Positions 1 to 11,346 of a DNA stretch of 64,000 bases are shown here, one piece after another; the first letter of the stretch is position 1; every line of letters begins with the position of its first letter. The notes beneath the pieces were generated by a model. The model saw only the letters and a list, made by a program, of their open reading frames with translations. It was not told the origin of the DNA and did not search any database. The stretch comes from Macrocystis pyrifera (lineage: Eukaryota; Sar; Phaeophyceae; Laminariales; Laminariaceae), in NCBI GenBank assembly GCA_031763025.1, contig JASSKH010000014.1, forward strand, positions 8,050,563-8,114,562, given 5' to 3'. Position numbers and translations under genes: made by a program.

Positions 1-153
1 CCGCCCGAGCTTCAGCGAGGTGACTGACCCCCTGCGCCGATGCGCTGCCGGCAAATATATATACCTGGTATATATATATTAGTAGTATAGTTTTATTTCC
101 GTGAAAAATCAAGGGACAGAGGCAGCAGGGTGGGAGGGGGGAGGTGGGTAGCG

Positions 154-322
154 GGGCGTACTCTATTGTCGCTTGCCTTAGTCATTTGACCATTGGCTAC
201 GCATCCCTTTCGAGACGGAGCGGGGGTGAGGGGGGGGGGGGGGGGGGGGGTATACTCAGTAGCATGCATGGCCGTAGTCGTATGGCCATAGACCCTCGCA
301 TCTCTACAATGCCGGGAGAGGG
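154..322. repeat. G-tract dispersed repeats, modules A and B side by side
   Basis: Module A (154-221) reads from GGCGTACTC through TTGCCTTAGTCATTTGACC to CTTTCGAGACGGAGC. A 20-base G run follows, then module B (263-318) from GCATGGCCGTAGTCGTAT to CTACAATGCCGGGA. Both modules start with a G run followed by GTACTC or TATACTC. Copies of A lie near 12556, 22024, 50655, 56932 and 63751. Copies of B lie near 12462, 51312 and 60203. The internal sequence is well conserved and the flanking G/C runs vary in length. The family is not identified. Confidence 0.75.
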
Positions 323-354
323 GGAGGGGTATAATCGAGGTGGTAGAGGGGGAC

Positions 355-505
355 ACGTTTTCGCCGCTAGCACTATAGCCCAACAGCAGGACCTCGACTG
401 AAATATCTACTGTATGTCACCCCCTTCCGCTGTTCATGTCGGTCAGTATGATACTAAACAAGTGACATTCTGATAGATATTGCAAGCGACATAGATTCAT
501 TCGTG
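355..505. repeat. Dispersed repeat F, short copy
   Basis: The core TTCCGCTGTTCATGTCGGTC, then a segment like GTGACATTCTGATAGATATTGCA, recurs at 3240-3330, 16585-16660 and 17310-17345, and in the mirrored positions of the right arm. The copies differ by many substitutions and small indels, so this is an old repeat. Its full ends could not be set. Confidence 0.6.
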
Positions 506-615
506 GCAGACAACACTTGGGGCGTTTAGCTTGAACCAGCTCGTAACTGACATACACCTTCACTGCTGCACCAAGTACCAGACACATTAGACTACAGTAC
601 TACAGTACAGTACAG

Positions 616-1429
616 TGCACCACCGAGGCGGCTTTGACGGAAACATCGAACCACATCCTCGACAATAGACCCGTGGCTATTCTCCCCTCAACCCTGTCGC
701 TGACCACCGTTACGCATCCTCCGACCATTGGCGTTTTCGAGCAGAACTCCATGGTCGAGGGTCGAAAGTGGTACGTGCAGCCTGGCGGCCGGGAGGAGAG
801 GGGGGAGCGAGGAAGAGGAGGACGCACGCGTCATCTGGCAGGTACCGGAAGAGAGCCTCTTCGACAAGGTGAGTAGGCGTTGTTCGACCCTGCCTTGTCG
901 TGGTTCCAGGCCACCATCGACGGGTGGATCCAGACATCCAACCGGTAGTCGGTATATGTATATACAGTCGTAATATTAATAGTAGGTGTACACACGTGCC
1001 CTTGTTTTCAACCTTCTGGTATTCTGACCTGAGGCGATGCGGAAACATACGAGAACGCTTGTCGGCGGGGCTATCCGGGTTCGTTTGGCTCCCCCTGCTG
1101 CCTCTCCCCTCCCCCCTCCATCTCCTCTGCCGTTGCTGAGACTCGCAACCCACCTACTGTATGTGTCGGCTCACCTTTGACAATCTTGTCTCCTCCCCTC
1201 TCTGCCATCGTACCTTGCTCCTCCGCGTGTTTGCAAGCTGCCCGCGGCGCCCGGGGAGACCTGCGACACTTGCCACCGGCAGGGACAGCCGTGCAACTGG
1301 GCCCCGGACGAGCTGCAGCGTTTCTGCGACCACTGCGCGGACGCTCCTCGCCGACGCCTGAACGCCTGCGGCCGCGCGCGTGACTTCGGCTTTAAGTGGG
1401 TCACGGCGTGCGACTGCTTGGAGCTGTGA
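616..1429 (+). pseudogene. Second copy of 3' exons of the unidentified gene at 11347-15661
   Basis: Two exons can be seen. Exon 616-868 follows a TACAG acceptor and ends at AAG|GTGAGT. Exon 1238-1429 follows GCAAG and ends in TGA. The second encodes 63 residues with a zinc-finger-like Cys/His pattern (TCDTCHRQGQPC, FCDHC, ACDC). The matching exons in the right arm are 252 and 192 bases. Here the first is 253 bases because a run of five G has become six, which shifts the frame within the acidic stretch. This copy therefore probably cannot make the full protein unless the extra G is a sequencing error in a homopolymer. The upstream exons, if duplicated, lie outside the window. Confidence 0.6.
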
Positions 1430-1599
1430 TCACGCCACATACCGGCTGACCGAGTCGTTCTGACAGGCTCGGGGATTTGCTGTGCACGCGGTATTGGCCT
1501 GACAAATCAGAAGTGGTGGTTTGCAAGTGCAGATACTAGACAGCACTGTACTAATGGTAGATGGATTGCGGCGGCATCGTGTGGTAGGAACGACGACCA

Positions 1600-1745
1600 A
1601 CCTGTCGTTGTCTTGTCTAAAGAGACGAGGGAGGGGATGGAGGAGAGTGTACCCCCCCCCCCCCGCCCAAAGGGACACAGGCCGAGGCGTTGTGCCAGGC
1701 TCGGGAGTGGTTGTTGTGTCTTCGCGAGGTCATTGCAATTGTGAC
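1600..1745. repeat. Dispersed repeat I (arm copy)
   Basis: A C-run followed by ACAGGCCGAGGCGTTGTGCC and CTCGGGAGTGGTTGTTGTG is repeated in diverged form at 6385-6490 in the spacer and mirrored at about 11035-11175. No coding potential was recognised. Confidence 0.5.
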
Positions 1746-2424
1746 GTAAATGAATCGATACTTTGCACGATAGAGTCATTGTGGTGGGACCACACTCAGC
1801 GGGCGTTCGATCTGTGGTATTAATAGTACTACATGTTAGAGAGACAGGAGACTACGTAGAGGCTATAAACGCCCCCCTCTCCTCCCCCCCTGCTATCCCT
1901 TCTGGTAGACTCGGGAGTCTGCTGCGTCTGGACTGCATAGTACTCGGCGGGTGTCGATTTTTCATGGTCGTGTAGCTTGGAGAGACGCGAGATGGCAGTG
2001 TGCAATACACCCTTGCACCCCCCTCCGCCCCGACGTGGACACCTCTGTCGCTCGCGCAGTTTCTTACTACAGTACTTGATTTTTTATTTGTGGGGTTTGA
2101 GCAGAGGAGCAGACGTGAAGAAAAAGATAAAACACAAAAAGGGGGGTGAGGAGGAAAAAACAGTAAGAGTGATTAAAGCGTGGGGTCAGACTTGAGGACC
2201 GCTGTTGGTAGAGATGACCACTTCGGAGGCGTTACGGGGTTGTTTCCGTGTTCACACTGCGTGCACACCAATTGGATTCGTTGTATCGGTTGGCATGGCA
2301 CCTCCCCCCTCTCGGGCCCGGTGTATGCGCGGACGAGCACGCAGGATCGGCCAGAGGGTGCTTGCTATACGAGGTGTGTGATATGGTGACGTATTGACTG
2401 AGTCATAATACTGGAGATGGCGTA

Positions 2425-2847
2425 TCAGAGGCTGCGAGATGGGAGGATCGCTTGCAGCACTTGTCCATGGTAATAGAACTCTACCCGCGTGGAACTTATT
2501 TCCACGTGCAGGTATGACCTTTGTAGTGGGCGGCGAAGCTGGAAATGTAGAACAAAGGAGGTCACGGGCACTCGTATCACAGCAGTGACAATATCGGGGA
2601 TGGGTATCTCCACCGTTTCGTCAAGCGACTGACGAGCACACATCAAACGTGGGGAAACACCTAATACTGGGACCGTCTGCTCCACCACCCGTTGCAATGC
2701 TGAGGTTTCCGTAACGCGTCTGTCACTCCGATATCCGAAAACAACCAACGCGCAGTAGGTAGAACATTGAAACCTGCCCAGCACAGCTGATGGAAAATCG
2801 TAGCAGGTACAGGCTGGTTCAAGTTCAACGATGGGTCTTCTATCCAA
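2425..2847 (-). CDS. 140-codon open frame, unknown, left-arm copy
   Basis: An open frame of 140 codons, beginning at a TTG rather than an ATG, is present in both arms (the other copy is at 9923-10345). The two translations differ at only three positions that I can see (Pro/Arg, Val/Gly and Tyr/His). The predicted protein resembles no family I know and has no clear signal peptide or membrane segment. Because the arms are so similar, openness in both is weak evidence of selection. It could be an exon, a remnant, or chance. Confidence 0.25.
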   Translation of the reverse strand: MDRRPIVELEPACTCYDFPSAVLGRFQCSTYCALVVFGYRSDRRVTETSALQRVVEQTVPVLGVSPRLMCARQSLDETVEIPIPDIVTAVIRVPVTSFVLHFQLRRPLQRSYLHVEISSTRVEFYYHGQVLQAILPSRSL

Positions 2848-2884
2848 GAAAAGGCGTGAAAATTTGGACTTTTGTGCGGAAAAA

Positions 2885-3345
2885 GTGCGAAAATAAGGCG
2901 TTGCCTCCTAGTTACTTGATTCCATTATAGGATGTGTTTTAGGCGATGGGTTTTGCTTAATATTGAGCATACGCAGGTCGAGTGTTGATCATTTTCGCGC
3001 CAAACGCTTTACAGACATGCCTTGGAGTACCTGGAACAGGACCGCTCATGAAAAGTTTTCACAGAAACGTTTCTTCCTGACTTTGGAAACGCCTGACTTT
3101 TTTATTTTAACCTTTTTGAAGGTCCGTGGTTGGGTCGGGACATATTTTCTACTATCGCGAGCCCAACAGTTCGACCTCGACTGAAATATCACGAGCCCAA
3201 CAGTTCAACATCAGGCCAATATCGACTGAAATACCCATGCCACCCTGTTCCGCTCGCTGTTCTTGGCGGTCAATATGGTGCCAAATATGTGACATCCTGA
3301 TAGATACCGGTATTGCAGGCGGCGTTCATGGGGGAGAGAATTTCC
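2885..3345. repeat. Dispersed repeat F, long copy
   Basis: It contains GCGTTGCCTCCTAGTTACTT, TTACAGACATGCCTTGGAGT, ACCTGGAAC and, further on, the TTCCGCT...TGTGACATCCTGATAGATA core. The same order of blocks appears, diverged, at 17075-17350 and partly at 16320-16700. This defines one repeat of roughly 450 bases. Confidence 0.65.
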
Positions 3346-5489
3346 GTATTTTTAACTCAGACTAGCCCGTATTCTCGAAGGACGTGAAACACGTACGTCT
3401 GGAATGTTGAAACTACACTTGAAACAAGTGACCCCGAAAGTGCACCTGCATGAGATGTCGCGCAACGTCACGCATACCGTGTGCTCAGCGTGCACGAGGT
3501 CCGAACACCCCTGACGCACTCTGGGCCGAAGTACAGGTGGCGTTGGCACACATATGGGTATCTTGGCTTGGAAGGTTTGCTTTGAGATTCGGCATTTTGG
3601 CACAATGTCTGTGATGACCTAGGGCACGCGAAAACCACAGCGACGTCAAGAGCAGACTAGGGGATGACCTTGCTCTCGTCTCTCCAAACAAGAACAGGTG
3701 GAGCTCGCCTCCTGACCGCCTATGGTGGTTGTGCTTCCCCTCGCTTGTTTCGAAAACTGAATTTTACGTTGGATTCCCGTTGTTCTCCCCCCAGCCGCAA
3801 AAGCAAAACGAAAAAAGCGCAAGTCCAGTTGTTGAGATGCCGTGAGCGTGTCGCTAAGTTGACCGTCTTTCCCCGCGAGGAAGCGAACCGCGTGAGTCAA
3901 AGCGAGGAACTTGCAGAGCATGAGTTGCGCTGCTGGTGGTGGTATTGATGGTGCGGTGTCTCAGGAGGCAAGAATGATGGCAAAACACACATTGTGTTTT
4001 TTCTAATTTTTGGTATTTTACGAATATTATACATTTTGACATTGTCCAGCAAATAATGGGGTATGATATGTTATCCGTTCATCCCCTATCTTTACCCCGA
4101 GGCCTTTTCTTCCTGTCCTCCGAATGTCATGCCAACATGTGATCCTGCCTGTCGGTGACAACAAACTATGCAATGTGTCAGACGCGTCAAACGCGGACCG
4201 CAACCTATGTTTCTGTTTTCCCGAACGCCACCTATAACTCGCCCCAGACGTGCCAAGTATATATATGGCAGGCAGTCTTTTAGAGTGCAATGTTCTCGTT
4301 TCTATGAGTCTCCCCATCTATACCGGCGTCGATCCCTCCTCCGTCTTCCAACCATCCCCTCGCCAGGTCTAGTCCGCTTCCTCAGCCACTGCTGCTGTGG
4401 AGTATATATATGCCCTCTCGTCTGGACTGTCTGGACGCTCCACCTGAGGCCAGCCCCTCATGACATCACAGCTTGACAGCGGGGTGTGGTGAAGGAGTTC
4501 CCATATGGAATCCCGTCGGTCCTGTCAGCTGCCTACTGCTTCTCCCGCTCCTGGCCCTTGCAGTGCATGTTCCTCTTGTCTCACCACGGCCAGTTTCCTG
4601 ACTTTGGAGATCCAGAGGGTAACCTCGAAGGCGCCCGATGGCCCGAGCATTACTATGATATATGGTACCAGCCTCCACAGAGATCGGAACCCGGTGTCGT
4701 TCCTCTGACTCGAGTGTGGATTGGGTGGTGTAAAATGCGTCGAGCCGAGTCACCGGAATGTTCTTGCTTAAACGCGATACGCCTCGAGTGTCCGATTAGA
4801 ACCCGGTCCAACCGCGGCGAGCGGCTGGACAACGTCGGTCTGAGAAGTGTGTCAGAGACACGAAACCAACGTCGTCAGGAAGAGGAGACAGCCAGCGCCG
4901 CCGGGGTTCCAGAACGTTCGGAAGGCCGTAGGTAACGATGCTATCAATATTATCGGACGTATAATGTGCGCTGGCGTGAGCGACTCCCGCCCATTTCCAC
5001 ACTTTCATGCTGGATTTTGATTGTGACTCGCCGACAACAAGCAGGATATGCTTAATGATCAAGGGCACCCGAAATTTTTTTTATGTCCAACACTCCCCCT
5101 CCCTCGTCCCCCCGGCGGGCCAAAATAAACAAAAAAAACGCCATATCGCCGTCAGCCTTCCACAGGCAAAAAATATGATGCACTGCCCGTTCAGACATGT
5201 ACACCGAGGCCTGTCTGCGAATTTCCGAGCATCGATTCAATCTGAGGTGAATAATTCGGCCCTCCAACGGCTGAAAGATAATATGCGCTATTGGGCTCCA
5301 AATATAAAAGCAAGGTGTTTGTGGGGGAGGGGATATATTAAACATCCCCTACTCAGCGTATAACTTGATGTTAGTATGGCTACACCCCCCCCCCGAGGGT
5401 CGGAAATGGGTAAAAATCGTGCGGGTCATGCACTTTTTTTTTTATCGAGTGCCCTTGATATGATAGCAAATATTTTATTCCCAAATAAC

Positions 5490-5700
5490 CAAAACCAAAT
5501 GTGTACTTTTCTCATCACGGAAAACCTGAGAGCGTGACTTTGCAAAATTCGACGAAAATCGACGGGCACTGAGAATGCTAAACTCTCTGCGAGATAAAAC
5601 GAAAGGCAGGTACCGCGGGGGAGAAGAGAAGACACACGCGGCTTGCCCCGAGAGCAAGAAAGTAACACCGTATCATAAAACAAAATACCTGAACCCTCCG
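5490..5700 (-). repeat. Dispersed repeat H
   Basis: Read on the minus strand, the stretch containing CCCGTCGATTTTCGTCGA and TCACGCTCTCAGGTTTTCCG matches 44340-44505 on the plus strand (CTCGTCGATTTTCATCGA, TCACGCTCTCGCGCTTTCCG). The two copies are diverged but collinear over roughly 150 bases. Confidence 0.55.
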
Positions 5701-5859
5701 CGACAATAACGACGACGATGATGACGGAGAGCGGTCGAAGCCAGGCGTCGCACGCAGGCGTCAATCATCAGTTGTCGCCGGTACCTCGTTCCTTGGCGGG
5801 GAAAACGCTGGCTGGGGTTTTTCACGCGGTCGGTCGGTCAGTCAGTTAGTCAGTTTGAC

Positions 5860-6080
5860 AGCCGATCGGTCAGCCCGAGATTGATCTTCGACAGGGAGGG
5901 GCGGCGACAGACAGCGCGGGCCGAGTCGACCGTGACTGATTCACTGTGCTTTTCCCTCATACCCCCCCCCGCCATTGACCTATAGCCTGCGATCCAGATC
6001 GAGGAATCTCCGGTCAAGGTAGCAATCCCTGTTCTGCTGATGGCGCCGAGGATGCGTCCTGTTCCGCGTCCTGTTGCTGC
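5860..6080 (-). repeat. Repeat G, inverted copy
   Basis: On the minus strand this reads CCTCGGCGCCATCAGCAGAA, then GATTCCTCGATCTGGATCGC and CTATAGGTCAATGGC. That is collinear with 6780-7005. It lies head to head with the next copy, making a small imperfect palindrome inside the spacer of the large one. Confidence 0.6.
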
Positions 6081-6099
6081 GTGAGCACGCCAGAACAAG

Positions 6100-6310
6100 A
6101 CATGCCGGAACAGGACGCTTCCTCGGCGTTTTTTAAAAGACGGGGATCGCCATGTTCCTCCACCGAAGGTTCTTGGAAGTTGATCGAAGAGAACTATAGG
6201 TCGATGGCAGGGGAAAATAAAGGGCAATGTACACGCCACGCTCGGCCAACAGACACCACAAGCGGAATATGCCCTTCACGGGTGGGTAACCCGAAGAACT
6301 GACCGACCGA
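6100..6310 (+). repeat. Repeat G, direct copy
   Basis: It contains ACTATAGGTCGATGGCAGGG, CAATGTACACGCCACGC and AAGAACTGACCGACCGAAGA. It is collinear with 15775-15905 (ACGATAGGTCGATTGCAGTG, CAATGCACACGCCACGC, AACAACTCACCGACCAAAC). Confidence 0.65.
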
Positions 6311-6384
6311 AGATATAGTACTTTTTAGTAGAGATACTTTGGCGGTATTGGATGTTAGAGATGTATTCTAGACCTGCAGTAGTT

Positions 6385-6490
6385 GTCGCATCCTAAGAAA
6401 GCGACGAGGGAAGACAGGATACACCCCCCCCCCCACGGCACAGGTCGAGGCTTTCTGTTAGGCTCGGGATTTGTTGTGGCAAATGACGCC
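6385..6490. repeat. Dispersed repeat I (spacer copy)
   Basis: GACGAGGGAAGACAGGATACA, a C run, then ACAGGTCGAGGCTTTCTG and TAGGCTCGGGATTTGTTGTG. The order matches 1600-1745 in the arm. Confidence 0.5.
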
Positions 6491-6779
6491 GAGGAGGCGT
6501 CTTTTTCCGGAGGACACGCCGGAACAGAACAAGGAAGAGGCGAGTCGGATCAGAGACCAGTCCTACCACTTCAAGCGGATGTACGTTGTGGGACTCTTCA
6601 GGGTGTCAGAGGCACCATGCCGATGCCGGTAAGGAGAGGAGAAAGTCCGGCCAGCCCCGGCCGCGCCGGAGGTCGCCTCTTCTTCCTGTAGGCGTTGATT
6701 TCATGTCTCTGACATGCTGCGTCGACCGACATTGTGCAGTTGCTCCCTGCGCCGGACTCACGAGGCATTCCGTTTCCTG

Positions 6780-7005
6780 CTCCGGGGTGCACACCGGAAT
6801 GGAACTCCTGCTCGGCGCCATTTTCAACACGAAGGTTACCACCCCGACGGGGGGTGCTTCGATCTGGATCGTCGGAAACTATAAGTCGATGGCACGGGGG
6901 GCAGGATGGCGATACACACGCCACGCGCACGGCCGACGGACGTCAGAAGTGGGGCATGCCCTCTACCTAGGTAGGCAACCTGAAGAACTGAAGCACTGAA
7001 GAAAT
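6780..7005 (+). repeat. Repeat G, direct copy
   Basis: TGCTCGGCGCCATTTTCAAC, GCTTCGATCTGGATCGTCGG, ACTATAAGTCGATGGCACGG and CACACGCCACGCGCACGGCC follow the same order as the inverted copy at 5860-6080 and the copy at 15690-15905. Confidence 0.6.
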
Positions 7006-7240
7006 CGGAGCTGAAATACCAAGCTGTGTATGTATGCGTGTGCGTGTTTCTGTATACGTGCGTGAAATGTGGCGTTGACGTTTCTGTGAACCAGGACTAC
7101 AGTATTGAATCTCGACCTGTCTACTCTCGGTAACAAATTATGGCATGCTGCGGTGCATGTATGACCCGCACCCGTAACGGAGCGAGCGTCGGTTTCTCGT
7201 GGTGGCACACATCTAACCCGTGGCGCGTTACACCCCAGCG

Positions 7241-7286
<46 letters not shown>

Positions 7287-7308
7287 CCCCCCCCCCCCCC
7301 CCCCCCCC
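7241..7308. repeat. Poly-C tract, 68 bases
   Basis: Almost pure C with a single G near 7286. On the other strand it is poly-G and could form G-quadruplexes. It is about as long as the tract at 50721-50785. Confidence 0.97.
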
Positions 7309-9434
7309 ACCTCGTGCCATGCCCCAAAATGGAAGCATTTCGCTCCGTTGGTTACTAACAATTTCCGTCGTTTTCTTCTCTCAGGAATGTTTTGAGTGAT
7401 CAACGTTGAAGCTCATGCTGCACATTGTCGAATGGCAAACATATTAAAAATAGTCAGCCAGATCGTAGAGAAGTTGTATTCATAGCAGGTTCCTGTTTTC
7501 GACGACGACGTGATTTCCTTCGACGCTGGTGCCTTGGCCCAAAATGTTTCACGAGCGTTTTACCGTAGTAAACATGGTATCTATTCGTCGCCCTTAAAAT
7601 TCGCAGTAGACGCTGCGGATGATTCGGGTTGTCTAAGTTACATGATAAAAAAACGTTCGTCCGACCGTCAATACGGTACAGCGTCGACTGTTGATCAGCA
7701 AACCCATACTACGCGCCCTCAAGTGTAGCCGCTTCTTTTTAGACGAGTTTTCGTTGCGAAGGGCGTCCGATATGGCCACTTATGTCCACCCGATTATTAC
7801 CTCCCTGTACCTTAAGAAGGCCGATAAGTCCGTGTTTACACCTGCAAGTAGAGACAATCGTCCGTGCGCCTGCTGCCCGTCGAGGTTTTGTGTTGCGTCG
7901 ATATTAATGTTTTTTAATTCGGATGCTGCTTGTTGCCGACGCTTCTCAACTTTTTCCCGCTCATGGGGCGAGGATTCAAGTAGCATCGATAGGCAGTTTG
8001 GGCGCCATGCTTGAACAACAACGCTCCGGTGACTCGGCTCGACGCATTTTACACCACCCAATCCACACTCGAGTCAGAGGAACGACACCGGGTTCCGATC
8101 TCTGTGGAGGCTGGTACTATATATCATAGTAATGCTCGGGCCATCGGGCGCCTTCGAGGTTACCCTCTGGATCTCCAAAGTCAGGAAGCTGGCCGTGGTG
8201 AGACAAGAGGAACATGCACTGCAAGGGCCAGGAGCGGGAGAAGCGGTAGGAAGCTGACAGAACCGACGGGATTCCATATGGGAACTCCTTCACCACACCC
8301 CACTGTCAAGCTGTGATGTCATGGGGGCTGGCCTCAGGTGGAGCGTCCAGACAGTCCAGACGAGAGGGCATATATATACTCCACAGCAGCAGTGGCTGAG
8401 GAAGCGGACTAGACCTGGCGAGGGGATGGTTGGAAGACGGAGGAGAGATCGACGCCGGTATAGATGGGAGACTCATAGAAACGAGAACATTGCACTCTAA
8501 AAGACTGCCTGCCATATATATACTTGGCATTTCTGGGACGAGTTATAGGTGGCGTTCGGGAAAACAGAAACATAGGTTGCGTTCCGCGTTTGACGCGTCT
8601 GACACATTGCATAGTTTGTTGTCACCGACAGGCAGGATCACATGTTGGCATGATATTCGGAGGACAGGAAGAAAAGGCCTCGGGGTAAAGATAGGGGATG
8701 AACGGATAACATATCATACCCCCTTATTTGCTGGACAATGTCAAAATGTATAATATTCGTAAAATACCAAAAATTAGAAAAAACACAATGTGTGTTTTGC
8801 CATCATTCTTGCCTCCTGAGACACCGCACCATCAATACCACCACCAGCAGCATAACTCATGCTCTGCAAGTTCCTCGCTTTGACTCACGCGGTTCGCTTC
8901 CTCGCGGGGAAAGACGGTCAACTTTGCGACACGCTCACCGCATCTCAACAACTGGACTTGCGCTTTTTTCGTTTTGCTTTTGCGGCTGGGGGAGAACAAC
9001 GGGAATCCAACGTAAAATTCAGTTTTCGAAACAAGCGACGGGAAGCACCACCACCATAGACGGTCAGGAGGCGAGCTCCACCTGTTCTTGTTTGGAGAGA
9101 CGAGAGCAAGGTCATCCCCTAGTCTGCTCTTGACGTCGCTGTGGTTTTCGCGTGCTCTAGGTCATCACAAACATTGTGCCAAGCCGCCAAATCTCAAAGC
9201 AAACCTTCCAAGCCAAGATACCCATATGTGTGCCAACGCCACCTGTACTTCGGCCCAGAGTGCGTCAGGGGTGTTCGGACCTCGTGCACGCTGAGCACAC
9301 GGTATGCGTGACGTTGCGCGACATCTCATGCAGGTGCACTTTCGGGGTCACTTGTTTCAAGTGTAGTTTCAACATTCCAGACGTACGTGTTTCACGTCCT
9401 TCGAGAATACGGGCTAGTCTGAGTTAAAAATACG

Positions 9435-9895
9435 GAAATTCTCTCCCCCCATGAACGCCGCTTGCAATACCGGTATCTATCAGGATGTCACATATTTGGC
9501 ACCATACTGACCGCCATGAACAGCGAGCGGAACAGGGTGGCATGGGTACTTCTGTCGATGTTGAACTGTCGGACTCGTGATATTTCAGTCGAGGTCGAAC
9601 TGTTGGGCTCGCGATAGTAAGGAACTGTGTCCCGACCCAACCACGGACCTTCAAAAAGGTTAAAATCAAAAAGTCAGGCGTTTCCAAAGTCAGGAAGAAA
9701 CGTTTCTGTAAAAACTTTTTATGAGCGGTCCTGTTCCAGGTACTCCAAGGCGTGTCTGTAAAGCGTTTGGCGCGAAAATGATCAACACTCGACCTGCGTA
9801 TACTCAATATTAAGCAAAACACATCGCCTAAAACACATCCTATAATGGAATCAAGTAACTAGGAGGCAACGCCTTATTTTCGCACTTTTTCCGCA
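9435..9895. repeat. Dispersed repeat F, right-arm copy
   Basis: Mirror of 2885-3345, inverted. It differs from the left copy mainly in the doubled CCCAACAGTTC segment, which is rearranged, and in short T-run lengths. Confidence 0.6.
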
Positions 9896-9922
9896 CAAAA
9901 GTCCAAATTTTTACGCCTTTTC

Positions 9923-10345
9923 TTGGATAGAAGACCCATCGTTGAACTTGAACGAGCCTGTACCTGCTACGATTTTCCATCAGCTGTGCTGGGCAGGTTT
10001 CAATGTTCTACCTACTGCGCGTTGGTTGTTTTCGGATATCGGAGTGACAGACGCGGTACGGAAACCTCAGCATTGCAACGGGTGGTGGAGCAGACGGTCC
10101 CAGTATTAGGTGTTTCCCCACGTTTGATGTGTGCTCGTCAGTCGCTTGACGAAACGGTGGAGATACCCATCCCCGATATTGTCACTGCTGTGATACGAGT
10201 GCCCGTGACCTCCTTTGTTCTACATTTCCAGCTTCGCCGCCCACTACAAAGGTCATACCTGCACGTGGAAATAAGTTCCACGCGGGTAGAGTTCCATTAC
10301 CATGGACAAGTGCTGCAAGCGATCCTCCCATCTCGCAGTCTCTGA
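9923..10345 (+). CDS. 140-codon open frame, unknown, right-arm copy
   Basis: Mirror of 2425-2847 with the same length, the same TTG opening codon and a TGA end. No ATG lies near its start, so if it is expressed it is probably an internal exon. The translation mixes hydrophobic and basic residues, with no recognisable domain. No homology can be proposed from reading it. Confidence 0.25.
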   Translation: MDRRPIVELERACTCYDFPSAVLGRFQCSTYCALVVFGYRSDRRGTETSALQRVVEQTVPVLGVSPRLMCARQSLDETVEIPIPDIVTAVIRVPVTSFVLHFQLRRPLQRSYLHVEISSTRVEFHYHGQVLQAILPSRSL

Positions 10346-11346
10346 TACGCCATCTCCAGTATTATGACTCAGTCAATACGTCACCATACCACACACCTCG
10401 TATAGCAAGCACCCTCTGGCCGATCCTGCGTGCTCGTCCGCGCATACACCGGGCCCGAGCGGGGGGGGATGCCATGCCAACCGTAACAACGAATCCAATT
10501 GGTGCGCACGCAGTGTGAACACGGAAACAACCCCGTAACGCCTCCGAAGTGGTCATCTCTACCAACAGCGGTCCTCAAGTCTGACCCCACGCTTTAATCA
10601 CTCTTACTGTTTTTTCCTCCTCACCCCCCTTTTTTGTGTTTTATCTTTTTCTTCACGTCTGCTCCTCTGCTCAAACCCCACAAATAAAAAATCAAGTACT
10701 GTAGTAAGAAACTGCGCGAGCGGCAGAGGTGTCCACGTCGGGGCGGAGGGGGGTGCAAGGGTGTATTGCACACTGCCATCTCGCGTCTCTCCAAGCTACA
10801 CGACCATGAAAAATCGACACCCGCCGAGTACTATGCAGTCCAGACGCAGCAGACTCCCGAGTCTACCAGAAGGGATAGCAGGGGGGGGAGGAGAGGGGGG
10901 CGTTTATAGCCTCTACGTAGTCTCCTGTCTCTCTAACATGTAGTACTATTAATACCACAGATCGAACGCCCGCTGAGTGTGGTCCCACCACAATGACTCT
11001 ATCGTGCAAAGTATCGATTCATCTACGTCACAATTGCAATGACCTCGCGAAGACACAACAACCACTCCCGAGCCTGGCGCAACGCCTCGGCCTGTGTCCC
11101 TTTGGGCGGGGGGGGGGGGGGGGGTACACTCTCCTCCATCCCCTCCCTCGTCTCTTTAGACAAGACAACGACAGGTTGGTCGTCGTTCCTACCACACGAT
11201 GCCGCCGCAATCCATCTACCATTAGTACAGTGCTGTCTAGTATCTGCACTTGCAAACCACCACTTCTGATTTGTCAGGCCAAAACCGCGTGCACAGCCAA
11301 TCCCCGAGCCTGTCAGAAGGCCTCGGTCAGCCGGTATGTGGCGTGA

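Larger units (their letters stand above)
1..4757. repeat. Left arm of a large inverted duplication
   Basis: Read in reverse complement, this stretch matches 8025-12773 almost base for base. Position 1 pairs with about 12773 and position 4757 with about 8025. Differences are scattered substitutions plus small indels, mostly in G or C runs; by eye identity is in the high nineties percent. The arm holds the 3' exons of an unidentified gene, dispersed repeats and a 140-codon open frame. The match is still perfect at base 1, so the true outer end lies outside the window. The inner end is sharp: after the shared CACCGGA the two sides diverge at once. Confidence 0.95.
4758..8024. other. Spacer between the two arms of the inverted duplication
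   Basis: No convincing gene was found. The spacer holds repeat H near 5490-5700, four repeat modules (5860-7005), a 68-base poly-C tract, and a weak minus-strand open frame (7780-8061) whose translation has a charged, coiled-coil-like stretch (SPHEREKVEKRRQQAASEL). I do not recognise that frame; it may be a decayed exon or chance. Confidence 0.6.
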
